A stretch of 64,000 nt of DNA from Mycobacterium kansasii ATCC 12478 (GTDB taxonomy: Bacteria; Actinomycetota; Actinomycetes; Mycobacteriales; Mycobacteriaceae): contig NC_022663.1 in assembly GCF_000157895.3 (NCBI RefSeq), positions 682,001 to 746,000 of the forward strand, given 5' to 3'. The translations under genes were made by a program, and so were the position numbers. Position 1 is the stretch's first letter, and each line of letters opens with the position of its first letter. Positions 45,476-54,379 of the stretch are shown here, in pieces. The notes below the pieces were generated by a model. The model worked only from the letters and a program-made list of their open reading frames with translations, was not told where the DNA came from and ran no database searches.

Positions 45476-47100
45476 CGATGCGCAACGATCCGCGTGGTGT
45501 CGTGCTGGCGTGCTGTGGCGCGTTGGTGGTGGTCATGTCGGCGGTCGCCGGCGTCAATGTGGCGCTGCCCGACATCGCGTTGGACCAAGGGGCCAGCGCG
45601 ACCGATCTGACCTGGATCGCCGACGCCTACACGGTGGCGCTCGCGGCGCTGGTGCTGCCGGCGGGAGCCATCGGTGACGACTTCGGCCGGCGGCGCACCC
45701 TCATCGGCGGCACCCTGCTGTTCGGACTGGCCAACGTGCTGGCGGCCGCCGCCGGCTCACCGCACACGATCATCATCGCCCGGGTGATCATGGGTATCGG
45801 CGCGGCACTGATCATGCCCAGCACGTTGTCGACGATCACTGCCGTCGTGCATCCCGACCATAAAGGCCGCGCTGTCGGCATCTGGGCCGGATTCGCCAGT
45901 GCGGGATCGATTATGGGGCTGCTGATCAGTGGCCTGTTGCTCGAGCACTACTCATGGCGCTCCACCTTCATCGGCACCGCCGCGATGGCCGCGGTATCGC
46001 TGCTCGTCACGGTGGCGCTGGTGCCCGACACCAAGAGCGCGGAGGAACCCGCGCCCGACTTCCCCGGGGCCGGTTTGAGCGCGATCGGGATCGGCGCGCT
46101 GGTGTACGGCATCATCGAAGGCGCCGACCATGGCTGGACCCATTCCACCGTGGTTGTGGCTTTCGTCGCGGCGGTGTCGGCGATGACACTGTTCGTCGTC
46201 CACGAGCTGCGCGTTGCGCGCCCGATGCTGGATCCGCGCCTGTTCGCCGACGGCGGCTTCAGCTCCGGAACGGCGGCGCTGATCATCCAATTCCTGGGCA
46301 CCTTCGGCTTCTTCTACGTCGGGCTGCAGTACATCCAGCTGATGCTCGGCTACGGACCGCTCAAGTCCTCGCTGGCGATGCTGCCGATGGCCGCAGTCGT
46401 CCTTCCGGTTTCCGCGATCGCCCCGAAACTCGGTGAGCGCCTTGGCAATCGGCTGGTGATCGCCGCGGGGCTGGCGTGCATGGTTGCCGGCTTCGCCCTG
46501 CTGGCCCGCCTCGGCACCGCCTCCACCTACACCGATCTGCTGATCGGCATGCTGGTCTTCAGCGGCGGCCTGGCGTTGTCGGCCACCCCGGCGACCAATA
46601 CCATCGTGGACTCGCTGCCGCCGGACAAACAAGGCGTCGCCTCGGCGATGAACGACGTCACTCGCGAACTGGGCGCCGCCCTGGGCATCGCGCTGCTCGG
46701 CTCGCTGTTCAGCGCCGGTTACCGCAACCACCTCAGGCTGCCGGCGGCGGTGCCGCAGCAAGCGGCCGGCACCATCCGGGAATCACCCGCGGCGGGCATG
46801 CACCTCGCCGCCGACCCGCAATTGGGCGCGCTGGGCCCCAGCGTCAACGACGCTGTCCGCGATGCCTTCGTCACCGGCCTGTCACACGCCTTCACCGCAG
46901 GCGCCGCCATCACCGGTCTGACACTCGTTCTCCTGCTGGTGTTCCCGCTGCCGCGACGCGGTCGGCACCGCAAGGCGCGGCGCCTGCCCGCGCCGCCGAG
47001 TCCGTCGTGGTGGCTGCCGCTGGTGCGCGGCCAGCTGCCCAGCCCTGCGAAGTCGACCAAGTCGACCAAGTCGACCGGGCCAGCGCGGCAACACAACTGA
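45472..47100 (+). CDS. MFS transporter, DHA2 (14-helix) drug:H+ antiporter type
   Basis: This 542-residue protein has about 14 membrane helices and the MFS loop motif in GDDFGRRRTLIGG. ARVIMGIGAALIMPSTLS is typical of the EmrB/QacA group. ATG 45472 overlaps the monooxygenase stop (ATGA). A member inside a catabolic operon may take up or export the aromatic compound or a toxic intermediate. The cytoplasmic C-terminal tail carries a Lys-Ser-Thr repeat encoded by a 9-bp tandem repeat. Confidence 0.9.
   Translation: MTMRNDPRGVVLACCGALVVVMSAVAGVNVALPDIALDQGASATDLTWIADAYTVALAALVLPAGAIGDDFGRRRTLIGGTLLFGLANVLAAAAGSPHTIIIARVIMGIGAALIMPSTLSTITAVVHPDHKGRAVGIWAGFASAGSIMGLLISGLLLEHYSWRSTFIGTAAMAAVSLLVTVALVPDTKSAEEPAPDFPGAGLSAIGIGALVYGIIEGADHGWTHSTVVVAFVAAVSAMTLFVVHELRVARPMLDPRLFADGGFSSGTAALIIQFLGTFGFFYVGLQYIQLMLGYGPLKSSLAMLPMAAVVLPVSAIAPKLGERLGNRLVIAAGLACMVAGFALLARLGTASTYTDLLIGMLVFSGGLALSATPATNTIVDSLPPDKQGVASAMNDVTRELGAALGIALLGSLFSAGYRNHLRLPAAVPQQAAGTIRESPAAGMHLAADPQLGALGPSVNDAVRDAFVTGLSHAFTAGAAITGLTLVLLLVFPLPRRGRHRKARRLPAPPSPSWWLPLVRGQLPSPAKSTKSTKSTGPARQHN
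47050..47076 (+). repeat. 9-bp tandem repeat (3 units) in the MFS C-terminal tail
   Basis: Three perfect copies of AAGTCGACC encode Lys-Ser-Thr three times near the end of the transporter. Copy-number change would stay in frame. Confidence 0.9.
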
Positions 47101-47157
47101 TGTCGGCACCGATCGGCCCGCGGACGCGTCTGCGCCGTCTTCACGAAAGCGACCACA

Positions 47158-48177
47158 ATGACAGCACCGGTTGACTTGTCCTATACCGAACCTCCGCAAC
47201 GCGTGATGGCAACCCTCGACGACGGGCTGGCACACGCCGTTCGGTCCGCCGAGGAGATCGTGGCCGGGTTACCCGACACCTCCGCCCGAGCGCACCACGA
47301 CGGTGACGTCGAGCACCTCGGCGCCGTAACGGCTGTGCACCGCTTCGTCGACGCACCGGGCGACAGCGAAACCGTCAGGTGGCATTTCGTGGAATCCGGC
47401 GACGCGTCGGCCCCGACCGTGGTTTTCCTGCATGGGCTGCCCGACTCCTGGTGGCAGTGGCACTATGCGCTGGAAGGTCTCGGCCGGCGCTATCACTGCC
47501 TGGCCGTCGACCTCAAGGGTTACGGCCAATCCGACAAGCGCAGCGGCGATTACCGGCAGGCCGGCGTCGCGGCGCAGCTCGGCGCCCTCCTCGGCGAACT
47601 CGGTATCGGCGAATTCGTCCTGATCACCCATGACCGCGGCAGCCCGGTCGGTGATCATCTGGTCGCGGCAATGGGTGCGCGGGTGCGGGGATACGGTCGT
47701 GGCCAGCAACATCTTTGGCATCTGCACCCGCGACTGCATCCCCAGGAACAGCTGATGCAGTCGGCGGAGGCGCCGGCGATGCTGCGCGAGGCCCGACGGT
47801 TCGTGACGACCGTCTATACCTGGCTCACCGAGCGGCCCGTGGCCCGCGAAGACCTGACTCGCACCATCGAGGAGTTCAGCCACCCGGGAATCGCCACCGC
47901 GGTCCCCCGCTACTTCCACTCGTCGTCGTTTCGGCAGGAGTGGGTGGATCGGCGGACCCGGCTTATCAGGGCCTGGACGGCTCCGGTGCTGCTGCTGCAG
48001 GGCGCTCATGATCCGCTGCAGCCACGTGAGTTCTACCGGGAGCCAGGGCTTTTGGCGATGCTGCCGCCGGGCAGCGACGTGCACCTGTTCGACACCGGTC
48101 ACTTCTGGCCATTCGAGGCACCCCGGGCGACGGTTGACGTCCTCACCGAATTCTGCGACCGCGTGGCCAGCCGGTAA
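47158..48177 (+). CDS. Alpha/beta hydrolase of the epoxide hydrolase/dehalogenase group
   Basis: This 339-residue protein has HGLPDSWWQW as oxyanion segment and an aspartate nucleophile, Asp159, in THDRG, where most relatives have HDWG. Asp in LLLQGAHDPLQP and His in DTGHFWPFE complete a triad. GQQHLWHLHPRLHPQE belongs to the cap domain. An Asp nucleophile points to ester, epoxide or C-halogen hydrolysis. ATG 47158 lies 57 bp after the exporter, so it is the last gene of the operon and faces tetR convergently. Confidence 0.85.
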   Translation: MTAPVDLSYTEPPQRVMATLDDGLAHAVRSAEEIVAGLPDTSARAHHDGDVEHLGAVTAVHRFVDAPGDSETVRWHFVESGDASAPTVVFLHGLPDSWWQWHYALEGLGRRYHCLAVDLKGYGQSDKRSGDYRQAGVAAQLGALLGELGIGEFVLITHDRGSPVGDHLVAAMGARVRGYGRGQQHLWHLHPRLHPQEQLMQSAEAPAMLREARRFVTTVYTWLTERPVAREDLTRTIEEFSHPGIATAVPRYFHSSSFRQEWVDRRTRLIRAWTAPVLLLQGAHDPLQPREFYREPGLLAMLPPGSDVHLFDTGHFWPFEAPRATVDVLTEFCDRVASR

Positions 48178-48232
48178 GCAGCGGCACGTCGGCATGGTGC
48201 CGGACCGCTTCCCGGATGCGACCGCCTGCCGC

Positions 48233-48886
48233 TCAGACCGCCGCGCTCGCGCCGTCGTCCAGAAAAGGCAACGGCCGCAGGCAAAGCCGATGCGCCTCGT
48301 CGGCGGGCATGCCGAACAGCCGCAGTAGGTTCTCGGCGACTTCGTCGGTGGCTTGGGCGGCGTCGCGCTCGGGCTGATCGCACAACAGTTGACCGAGTCC
48401 CAACAGCGCGCCGGCGGCAACGGCCATCGCCAGTTCCGGGTCTTCCACGTCGAACCGGCCGGCCGCTGCGGCCGCGGCGATATCCCTCTTGCTACGCGGC
48501 GCCAGGCCTCGGTCCGAGGTGATCAATTCCAGCCCGTGGGAGAGCACGACACCGCTCTCCTCCGGGCGCCGGCGAAACATTCGGCCGGTCAGCCGGAAGC
48601 TGCGCGCGAAGGTCTCCGCGGGATCTTCGGACGCGTCTGCGATGGCGTCCAACAACGCCCCGTGAGCGTCGAGCACCTCGTTGACCGCCGCCTGAAACAG
48701 TTCTTCCTTGCTGTCGAAGTGGTTGTAGAACGACCCGACGCCGACATCGGCGGCGTGGCTGATGTCCTGCACCGGGACGTTGACCTTGCCGGCGGCGATG
48801 AATCGTTGTGCGGCTTTGATCAGGGCGGCTCGGGTGCGCTGCTTTCGACGTTCCTGACGGTTGGCCGGCCTGTCGGAATCGTCCAC
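48233..48886 (-). CDS. TetR-family transcriptional regulator
   Basis: This 217-residue protein has an N-terminal HTH domain (residues about 15-62; DISHAADVGVGSFYNHFDSKEELF is split across helices 2-4) and a helical ligand domain. GTG 48886 follows GAGGAGAA. It is convergent with the aromatic operon, which it probably represses: a motif in its own promoter recurs twice in the operon promoter. The inducer would be a substrate or intermediate of that route. Confidence 0.92.
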   Translation of the reverse strand: MDDSDRPANRQERRKQRTRAALIKAAQRFIAAGKVNVPVQDISHAADVGVGSFYNHFDSKEELFQAAVNEVLDAHGALLDAIADASEDPAETFARSFRLTGRMFRRRPEESGVVLSHGLELITSDRGLAPRSKRDIAAAAAAGRFDVEDPELAMAVAAGALLGLGQLLCDQPERDAAQATDEVAENLLRLFGMPADEAHRLCLRPLPFLDDGASAAV

Positions 48887-48938
48887 GCAGCTTCTCCTCG
48901 TCCCGCGCCGAATCTAGCTTTTGCCTTAACACCTCAAT

Positions 48939-48948
48939 ATTGACGATA
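48939..48948 (-). promoter_or_regulatory. Candidate TetR half-site in the tetR promoter
   Basis: ATTGACGATA differs at one position from the ACTGACGATA read upstream of the dioxygenase gene, and similarity extends into the following bases (A-T/C-TCA). It lies 53-62 bp before the tetR GTG, beside a TTGAGG -35-like element, and suggests autoregulation. Confidence 0.45.
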
Positions 48949-49065
48949 CACTCAGAATTTCGTTTGGTGCGGACGTGCTGCGGCCGTGGCTGCGCTGCTC
49001 GTGGTCGCTCACGGCGGGGCCGGAGATTGCGCGCTGGCCGGCGTCCGAGCCGAGCCCCTTGCGAA

Positions 49066-50157
49066 TCAGCTTGGCGAGCCGAAGCAGACCACGCTGCGTG
49101 CCCCTCGCCCGGCGGCCATGTCGGTAAACGCCGCCTCGACGTCGTCGATGCCGATGCGTCGGGTCACCAGCGCCTCGATGTCGAGCCGGCCGCGCAAGGC
49201 TAGCTCGGCGAGCACCGGGATATCACGGGCCGGGTCGCTGGCGCCGTAGACGCTTCCCTGGATCTTCTTGCCGTCGGCCATCAACATCAGTGCGGGCAAC
49301 GTCACCGATTCGGTGAACCCGGCGGCACCCACCAGCGTGACGGCTCCGCCGCGGCGGGTGGCGTCGAAGGCGGCGCGGATCGTCGCCGGCGTGCCGACAA
49401 CCTCGATCCCGTGGTCGACGCCGGCGCCGCCGGTAAGGTCGCGGACCGCCCCGACGAGGTCGGCCTGACCGACGTCGACCGTGTCGGTCGCGCCGCTGAC
49501 AGTTGCGGCCGGAAGTTGGGCAGCGTTGCGGTCGGCAGCGATGATCCGCGCCGCCCCGGCCAGCCGGGCTCCCTGGATCGCGGCCAGTCCCACCCCGCCG
49601 CACCCGATGACCAGCACACTTTCCCCGGGCCGGACCGCCGCGGTGCGCAGCACCGCGCCCACCCCGGTGGTGACCCCACAACCGAGCAGCGCGGCGTGGT
49701 CCAGGGGCAGTGACCGGTCGACCCGTACCACGGCGGCGGCCGGCAGCAGGGTCTCTTCGGCCAGCGTCCCGGCGCCCATCTCCGGCCACACCGGGCCGGT
49801 CGGACTCTCGGCATACGGGCCGCCGAAGGCGTGCTTGAGGCCGTGTGGGCAAAGTTGGGTTTCGCCGCGCAGACAGTGCGGGCAGCGCCGGCAGGGCACG
49901 TTCCACGTCAGCACCACATGGTCGCCCGGGCTGACGGTGGTGACGGCGCCGCCCACCTCGGTGACCATCCCGGCGCCCTCATGACCCAGCGTGCAAGGCA
50001 GCAGCGCCGGCATGGAGCCGTCGCACACCGACAGGTCGGTGTGGCACACGCCGCTGGCCTGAAGTCGCACCCGCACTTCGTGGTCGCCGATCCGCCGCAG
50101 CGCGAGTTCCTCCACCGCCGTCGGCCGTCCGGCCTCGCGCAGCACGACCGCCCTCAT
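49066..50157 (-). CDS. Zinc-dependent alcohol dehydrogenase (class III-like MDR)
   Basis: This 363-residue medium-chain dehydrogenase has catalytic-zinc residues Cys38 (GVCHTDLS) and His59/Glu60 (LGHEGAG). Structural-zinc cysteines are Cys89, Cys92, Cys95 and Cys103, and the NAD motif is VIGCGGVGLAAIQGA. It oxidises an alcohol to the aldehyde; the divergent aldehyde dehydrogenase next door would finish the oxidation to acid. ATG 50157 matches the family start. The substrate is unknown. Confidence 0.92.
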   Translation of the reverse strand: MRAVVLREAGRPTAVEELALRRIGDHEVRVRLQASGVCHTDLSVCDGSMPALLPCTLGHEGAGMVTEVGGAVTTVSPGDHVVLTWNVPCRRCPHCLRGETQLCPHGLKHAFGGPYAESPTGPVWPEMGAGTLAEETLLPAAAVVRVDRSLPLDHAALLGCGVTTGVGAVLRTAAVRPGESVLVIGCGGVGLAAIQGARLAGAARIIAADRNAAQLPAATVSGATDTVDVGQADLVGAVRDLTGGAGVDHGIEVVGTPATIRAAFDATRRGGAVTLVGAAGFTESVTLPALMLMADGKKIQGSVYGASDPARDIPVLAELALRGRLDIEALVTRRIGIDDVEAAFTDMAAGRGARSVVCFGSPS

Positions 50158-50258
50158 GGGACGGGACCTGTGATCGGTGTCATAGCGACTTACGATGGCG
50201 AGATAACCGCACCGGGTCAAGGTTGCCTCGGGCGTCGGGTGAGGAGAAGGGCCCCAAG

Positions 50259-51764
50259 ATGAGCGAGACGCGATCAACGGTGATCACGCACGACAGCCAC
50301 GTTGCCGGCGAGGGACCGGTCTTGACGATCGGCGGGGAACCGCAGCCGGGCGCCGCGGGGACTTACCCGATACACAATCCGGCCCGGCCGGCCGAGATCG
50401 TCGGCCACGCGCCGGCCGCAGACCGGGCCCAGCTCGACGCCGCGGTGTCGGCGGCGCGGCGGGCAGCGCCGGCGTGGCGAGCGCTCAGCGTCGCCGAGCG
50501 GGTCGCCGCGCTCGCGTCCGCGGCGACCACGGCCGCCGAACAGCTGGCCGCGCGGGACGGCGCGCGGCTGTACACCCGTGAACACGGAAAAGTCCTCAGT
50601 GAGGCCAACTTTGAGATCAGCACCGGCCCGGGCCTGGCGGCGCTGATCGGGTCGATGGCCGAGGCGGCGCTGGCACCGGAGCAGCTCGACCCGCGGTCGG
50701 CGTACCCGCGCCTGCAGCGGGAGCCGTTCGGCGTGGCCGCGCTGGTGCTGCCGTTCAACTGGCCGCTGGCGCTGACGATGACGAAACTGACGTCGGCCCT
50801 GACGGCAGGTAACACCGCCGTCGTCAAGATGCCGCCGACATGTCCACTTGCCGCGCTGCAGCTCGCCGGGGCGCTGGCCGCGGCGCTGCCGCCGGGCGTG
50901 GTGAACGTGCTCGCGGGCCCGGGCAGTGACCTTGCCCAGGCGTTGGTCACCCACCCCGGCGTCGACCTGATCTCGCTGACCGGCGGCGTGGTCACCGGCC
51001 GCGCGGTCATGGCCGCAGCGGCGGCGCGGCTGACTCCGGTGTTGCTGGAGCTGGGCGGCAACGACGCGGCGATCATCGCCCCCGACCTCGCGGTCAGCGA
51101 CGAGCTGGTGGAGCGGCTGGTGACGGCGACCTACACCACCGGCGGTCAGGTCTGTATGGCGATCAAGCGGCTCTACGCTCCGGTGCGCTGGGCGGGCGAG
51201 CTTGCCGAGGCGGTGCTGGCCCGCTGCGAGCGGGAGGTGGTCGGCGACGGCCTCGCCGAGGAGACGACGCTGGGCCCGCTGCACACCGCGGCGGGGCGCA
51301 ACCGGGTGACCGCGCTGGTCGACGACGCCGAGGCACGCGGCGCGTCGGTGCGGACCGCGGGGCGGATCCGCGAGGCCGATGCCGACGCGGCGGGATACTT
51401 CGTACTGCCCACCGTCGTCACCGATCTGCCGCCCGACTCGGCGCTGGCCACCGAGGAGCAGTTCGGCCCGGTGTTGCCGATCTTCGGTTACGACGACCTC
51501 GACGACGCCGTAACCGCAGCGAACGCAACCGAATTCGGTCTGACCGCGTCGGTCTGGACGGGCGACGATGCGCTCGCGGACCGGGTGGCGTCGCAGCTGG
51601 TGGCGGGCACGGTCAGCGTCAACTGCCACGGCCTGGCCGCCCAGGACCCGCGGCTGCCGTTCGGCGGCTGCGGCCAGTCGGGCATTGGCCGCGAACTCGG
51701 CATCGAGGGGATCCGGGCGTTCACTCAGGCCCGAGCATTCGTGCGGCACCCGGTGCCGCGTTAA
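50259..51764 (+). CDS. NAD(P)-dependent aldehyde dehydrogenase
   Basis: This 501-residue protein has the family elements FNWPLALTMTK for the oxyanion and cofactor region, LELGGNDAAI for the general base Glu, and the catalytic Cys in TTGGQVCMAIKRLY. It ends with FGGCGQSGIGRELG. GTG/ATG choice: ATG 50259 is preceded by GAGGAGAAGG. The gene is divergent from the alcohol dehydrogenase with about 100 bp between starts, suggesting joint control of an alcohol-to-acid oxidation. Confidence 0.92.
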   Translation: MSETRSTVITHDSHVAGEGPVLTIGGEPQPGAAGTYPIHNPARPAEIVGHAPAADRAQLDAAVSAARRAAPAWRALSVAERVAALASAATTAAEQLAARDGARLYTREHGKVLSEANFEISTGPGLAALIGSMAEAALAPEQLDPRSAYPRLQREPFGVAALVLPFNWPLALTMTKLTSALTAGNTAVVKMPPTCPLAALQLAGALAAALPPGVVNVLAGPGSDLAQALVTHPGVDLISLTGGVVTGRAVMAAAAARLTPVLLELGGNDAAIIAPDLAVSDELVERLVTATYTTGGQVCMAIKRLYAPVRWAGELAEAVLARCEREVVGDGLAEETTLGPLHTAAGRNRVTALVDDAEARGASVRTAGRIREADADAAGYFVLPTVVTDLPPDSALATEEQFGPVLPIFGYDDLDDAVTAANATEFGLTASVWTGDDALADRVASQLVAGTVSVNCHGLAAQDPRLPFGGCGQSGIGRELGIEGIRAFTQARAFVRHPVPR

Positions 51765-51809
51765 CCGAAGCGCTTGGGATGCCAGGGATTTGGGGCCTAA
51801 CGATAGCGG

Positions 51810-52871
51810 CCATGTCAGGGCCTCGGCCCACGCGATATGCCCCTCGAAGCCCAGTGTCATCGCCCCGGTCCGCCCGGAGGCGTTCGAACTCCATGCGCGG
51901 AGCGCCTTGGGCGGCACGAGCAGGCTCAGCCACGAAGCGTGATCTCCTGGGAAACAATCCCTCCCATCTCGCCGCTTTGGATCTTGGTGGCGATCGCTCC
52001 CAACGACAGCCCGATCGTCAGTGTCGGATCGTCGATCGATTCGATCAGCGCCATATGTTCGGAGGCCAGCCGCGATGCCGTGCGGACCCGGCCGTAGACG
52101 AAGTGCTCCATGATCGGGCCGGCCATGCCGATGGCCAACGACGCCGTGTCTCCGGCCGTCGAGCACAGCTCACGCAGCTCCTCGAACCGGGCTCCGGAGA
52201 CCTCAGGATGAGCCCGGACTCCGTTGCCGCACAGCAGAGTTCGTGGAGCTATTCGCATCGCGACCCGGTCCGGGACATCGTCGGGCAAAGCGTCGGCAAC
52301 CTGGCGGGCCCGCTCCCAGCTCCGGCACGCCGCGGCCTTGTCGCGAACGCTAGCCCGCTCACCGGCGCGCAGGTGCCAGACTTAGGCTTCGCGCAGGTCC
52401 CCGGCGGCCTGCAGATGTTCGGCGATCAACGCCGCGTTCTCGTCGATTGATCCCGGCTCGCGCTTTTCGACCGCGGCGGCCAGCCGCCGGTGCAGCCCGG
52501 CACGGTCGGATTTGAGTTGTGACTCATAAGCGACGGTACGGATCAGCGGGTGATGGAACGCGTACTCCTCCCGCGAGCCGAACGTGACGTGGTCGATCAG
52601 CTCGGCTTCGACGAGGTCGCGCGGCACCGCGTCGACGCCCAGCAAGGCCAGCAAGTCGGCTCCGAAGCGCGATCCGATGACCGCCGCCCCGCACAGCGCG
52701 CGCTTGGCGTCCGGGTCGAGCCGGTCGATACGAGCGGCGATGGTGGCCTGAAGCGTCGCCGGCACGGCGACGTCGCCGATTTCCGCGCGGCGGGTGTATG
52801 CGCCACGGTCGCCGGATAGCACGCCACGTTCGGCCAGATCGCGCACCATCTCCTCGGCAAAGAACGGATTA
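51810..52871 (-). pseudogene. Broken cyclase-ATPase (AAA/TPR) regulator gene, C-terminal part
   Basis: Minus-strand frames show pieces of the large mycobacterial adenylate-cyclase/AAA-ATPase regulators. AGNPFFAEEMVRDLAERGVL to AAGDLREA (52871-52385) is followed by an in-frame TAA (52384-52382). The same frame then continues with WHLRAGERA to QSGEMGGIV, ending near 51963. After an internal deletion and frame change, only the C-terminal tail LGFEGHIAWAEAL remains (about 51850-51812). A TGA sits just upstream of the first piece, and the cyclase and ATPase domains are missing. It cannot make a working regulator. Confidence 0.8.
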
Positions 52872-53032
52872 CCCGCTGGTCACCGAGCACTGCGGCGTTC
52901 ATACGAAAGACAGTCCCGGCCCGCCTGCGCGGTGCAAAAACCGAACGGCCCCACAGCACCTTCGCTCAACCGGCCCCGCCCCTCTGCGCGAAACACCTGT
53001 ACGCGCTTCTCGCGGTGTAGATACTGGTCACC

Positions 53033-54355
53033 GTGAAGCGTCTAACCCGCTGCTTTCGCGTCGGATTCCACGGCGTCATTGCTGCTTGCGTTGTTTTCGC
53101 AGGTGCTGTCGGCTGTGGGGGCGACCGTAATCATGTCCAGTCCACACCGGGACCGACGTCCGCGCCCGTCGCGCGGTCAAACCTGCCCTACGACAACACA
53201 CCCGACGTTGCTCCGGCGGAGGAGCAGCGTTTCGTCGACGCCACCAACGGTTTCGGGCTGGATCTGTTCCGGCGCATGTCGGCGGCCAGTGAAAAGAACC
53301 TGGTCTTCTCTCCGCTGAGCCTCAGTGTCGCGTTGTCGATGGCCTATGCCGGCGCCGCCGGTGACACCGCGGCCGAGATGAAAACCGTTCTGCGCGATCC
53401 GTTCGGCAATGACAGCTACTACCGTGCCATGAATCAGCTGCTGCTCGATCTGCGTTCGCGCAACCGCGCCGCGATCTCCGCCGAGGATCCGCGGAGTATC
53501 GAGCTGGCGATGGTCGACGCGGTCTGGCTGCAGCGTGGCCTGTCGGTTCGCGCGCCGTTCCTCGACATCCTGGCTACCCAATACGATGCCGGCGTGCGCC
53601 TGGCCGACTTCAAGGGCAACCCCGACGGCGAGCGAGTCGCCATCAACGATTTCGCCGGCGACGCGACCAAAGGGCAGATCAAGGACCTGATCCCGCCCGG
53701 CGCGATAGACGACTTGACCCGCATGGTGTTGCTGAACGCGGCCTACCTCAAGGCGAGCTGGGAGAGGCCGTTCTCGAAAGAAGATACGAGGGACGGCAGT
53801 TTCCGCCTGACTCCTCAATCTGCGGTCACCGTGCCGATGATGCACCAGGTCACGGGGGCGATGCGCTACGCTGCCGGGTCGAATTTTCAGGCTGTGGAGC
53901 TCCCATACCTGGGCGGCGACCTCAAGATGCTGATCGTGCTGCCGGCGGAGGGAGAGCTCCAGGCGGTTCGCAACAGCATGGACGATGCCTGGTTCCGCAC
54001 CGTGGCCTTTGCGGATACGGCGGTCTCCCTGAGCTTGCCCAAGTTTCGTATCAGCTGGGGACCCGAGGAATTCAAGGAGACCCTGGCAGCGATGGGGATG
54101 CCGCGCGCATTCGACGAGAATCGGGCGGACTTCTCCAACGTCACCACTGACGAAAAGCTGCACATCCCCCACTTACTGCAGAAGGCCTTCGTCGGGATCG
54201 ACGAGTCCGGAACGGAAGCCGCAGCTGTTACCCCGGGGCTTGGGGGCGGGCTGGGTTCGCCCGAGCGCGTGGCGGTCGATCACCCGTTCCTGTTCGCCAT
54301 CGTCGACAAGACTGGCGCCGTGGTCTTCGCGGGGCAGGTGATGGATCCACGGTGA
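53033..54355 (+). CDS. Serpin (serine protease inhibitor), predicted lipoprotein
   Basis: This 440-residue protein starts at GTG 53033. Residues 1-28 are a signal peptide with a lipobox-like AVGC ending at Cys28, followed by a Pro/Ser-rich linker. The serpin domain spans about residues 65-440, with NLVFSPLSLSVALSMAYAGA and the breach/hinge sequence DESGTEAAAVT. Counting from hinge Glu391 as P17 gives P1 Leu407 and P1' Gly408, and the stretch to the conserved PFLF segment has the standard length. The hinge composition is that of inhibitory serpins. Predicted to trap a chymotrypsin- or elastase-like protease outside the membrane. It stands alone between pseudogene fragments. Confidence 0.93.
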   Translation: MKRLTRCFRVGFHGVIAACVVFAGAVGCGGDRNHVQSTPGPTSAPVARSNLPYDNTPDVAPAEEQRFVDATNGFGLDLFRRMSAASEKNLVFSPLSLSVALSMAYAGAAGDTAAEMKTVLRDPFGNDSYYRAMNQLLLDLRSRNRAAISAEDPRSIELAMVDAVWLQRGLSVRAPFLDILATQYDAGVRLADFKGNPDGERVAINDFAGDATKGQIKDLIPPGAIDDLTRMVLLNAAYLKASWERPFSKEDTRDGSFRLTPQSAVTVPMMHQVTGAMRYAAGSNFQAVELPYLGGDLKMLIVLPAEGELQAVRNSMDDAWFRTVAFADTAVSLSLPKFRISWGPEEFKETLAAMGMPRAFDENRADFSNVTTDEKLHIPHLLQKAFVGIDESGTEAAAVTPGLGGGLGSPERVAVDHPFLFAIVDKTGAVVFAGQVMDPR

Positions 54356-54379
54356 GGCCAGGTGCTGTGCCGCCGGGCC

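Noticed and set aside
47050..47076. CRISPR-like or mobile repeat
   Set aside because: Three contiguous 9-bp units without spacers, inside a coding frame.
48934..48943. Palindrome TCAATATTGA as the TetR operator
   Set aside because: It is perfect but absent from the operon promoter; the overlapping ATTGACGATA motif is shared and is the better candidate.
50274..52166. 630-residue frame antisense to the aldehyde dehydrogenase
   Set aside because: Only its first part touches a real remnant (LGFEGHIAWAEAL); the rest is a shadow of the dehydrogenase gene.
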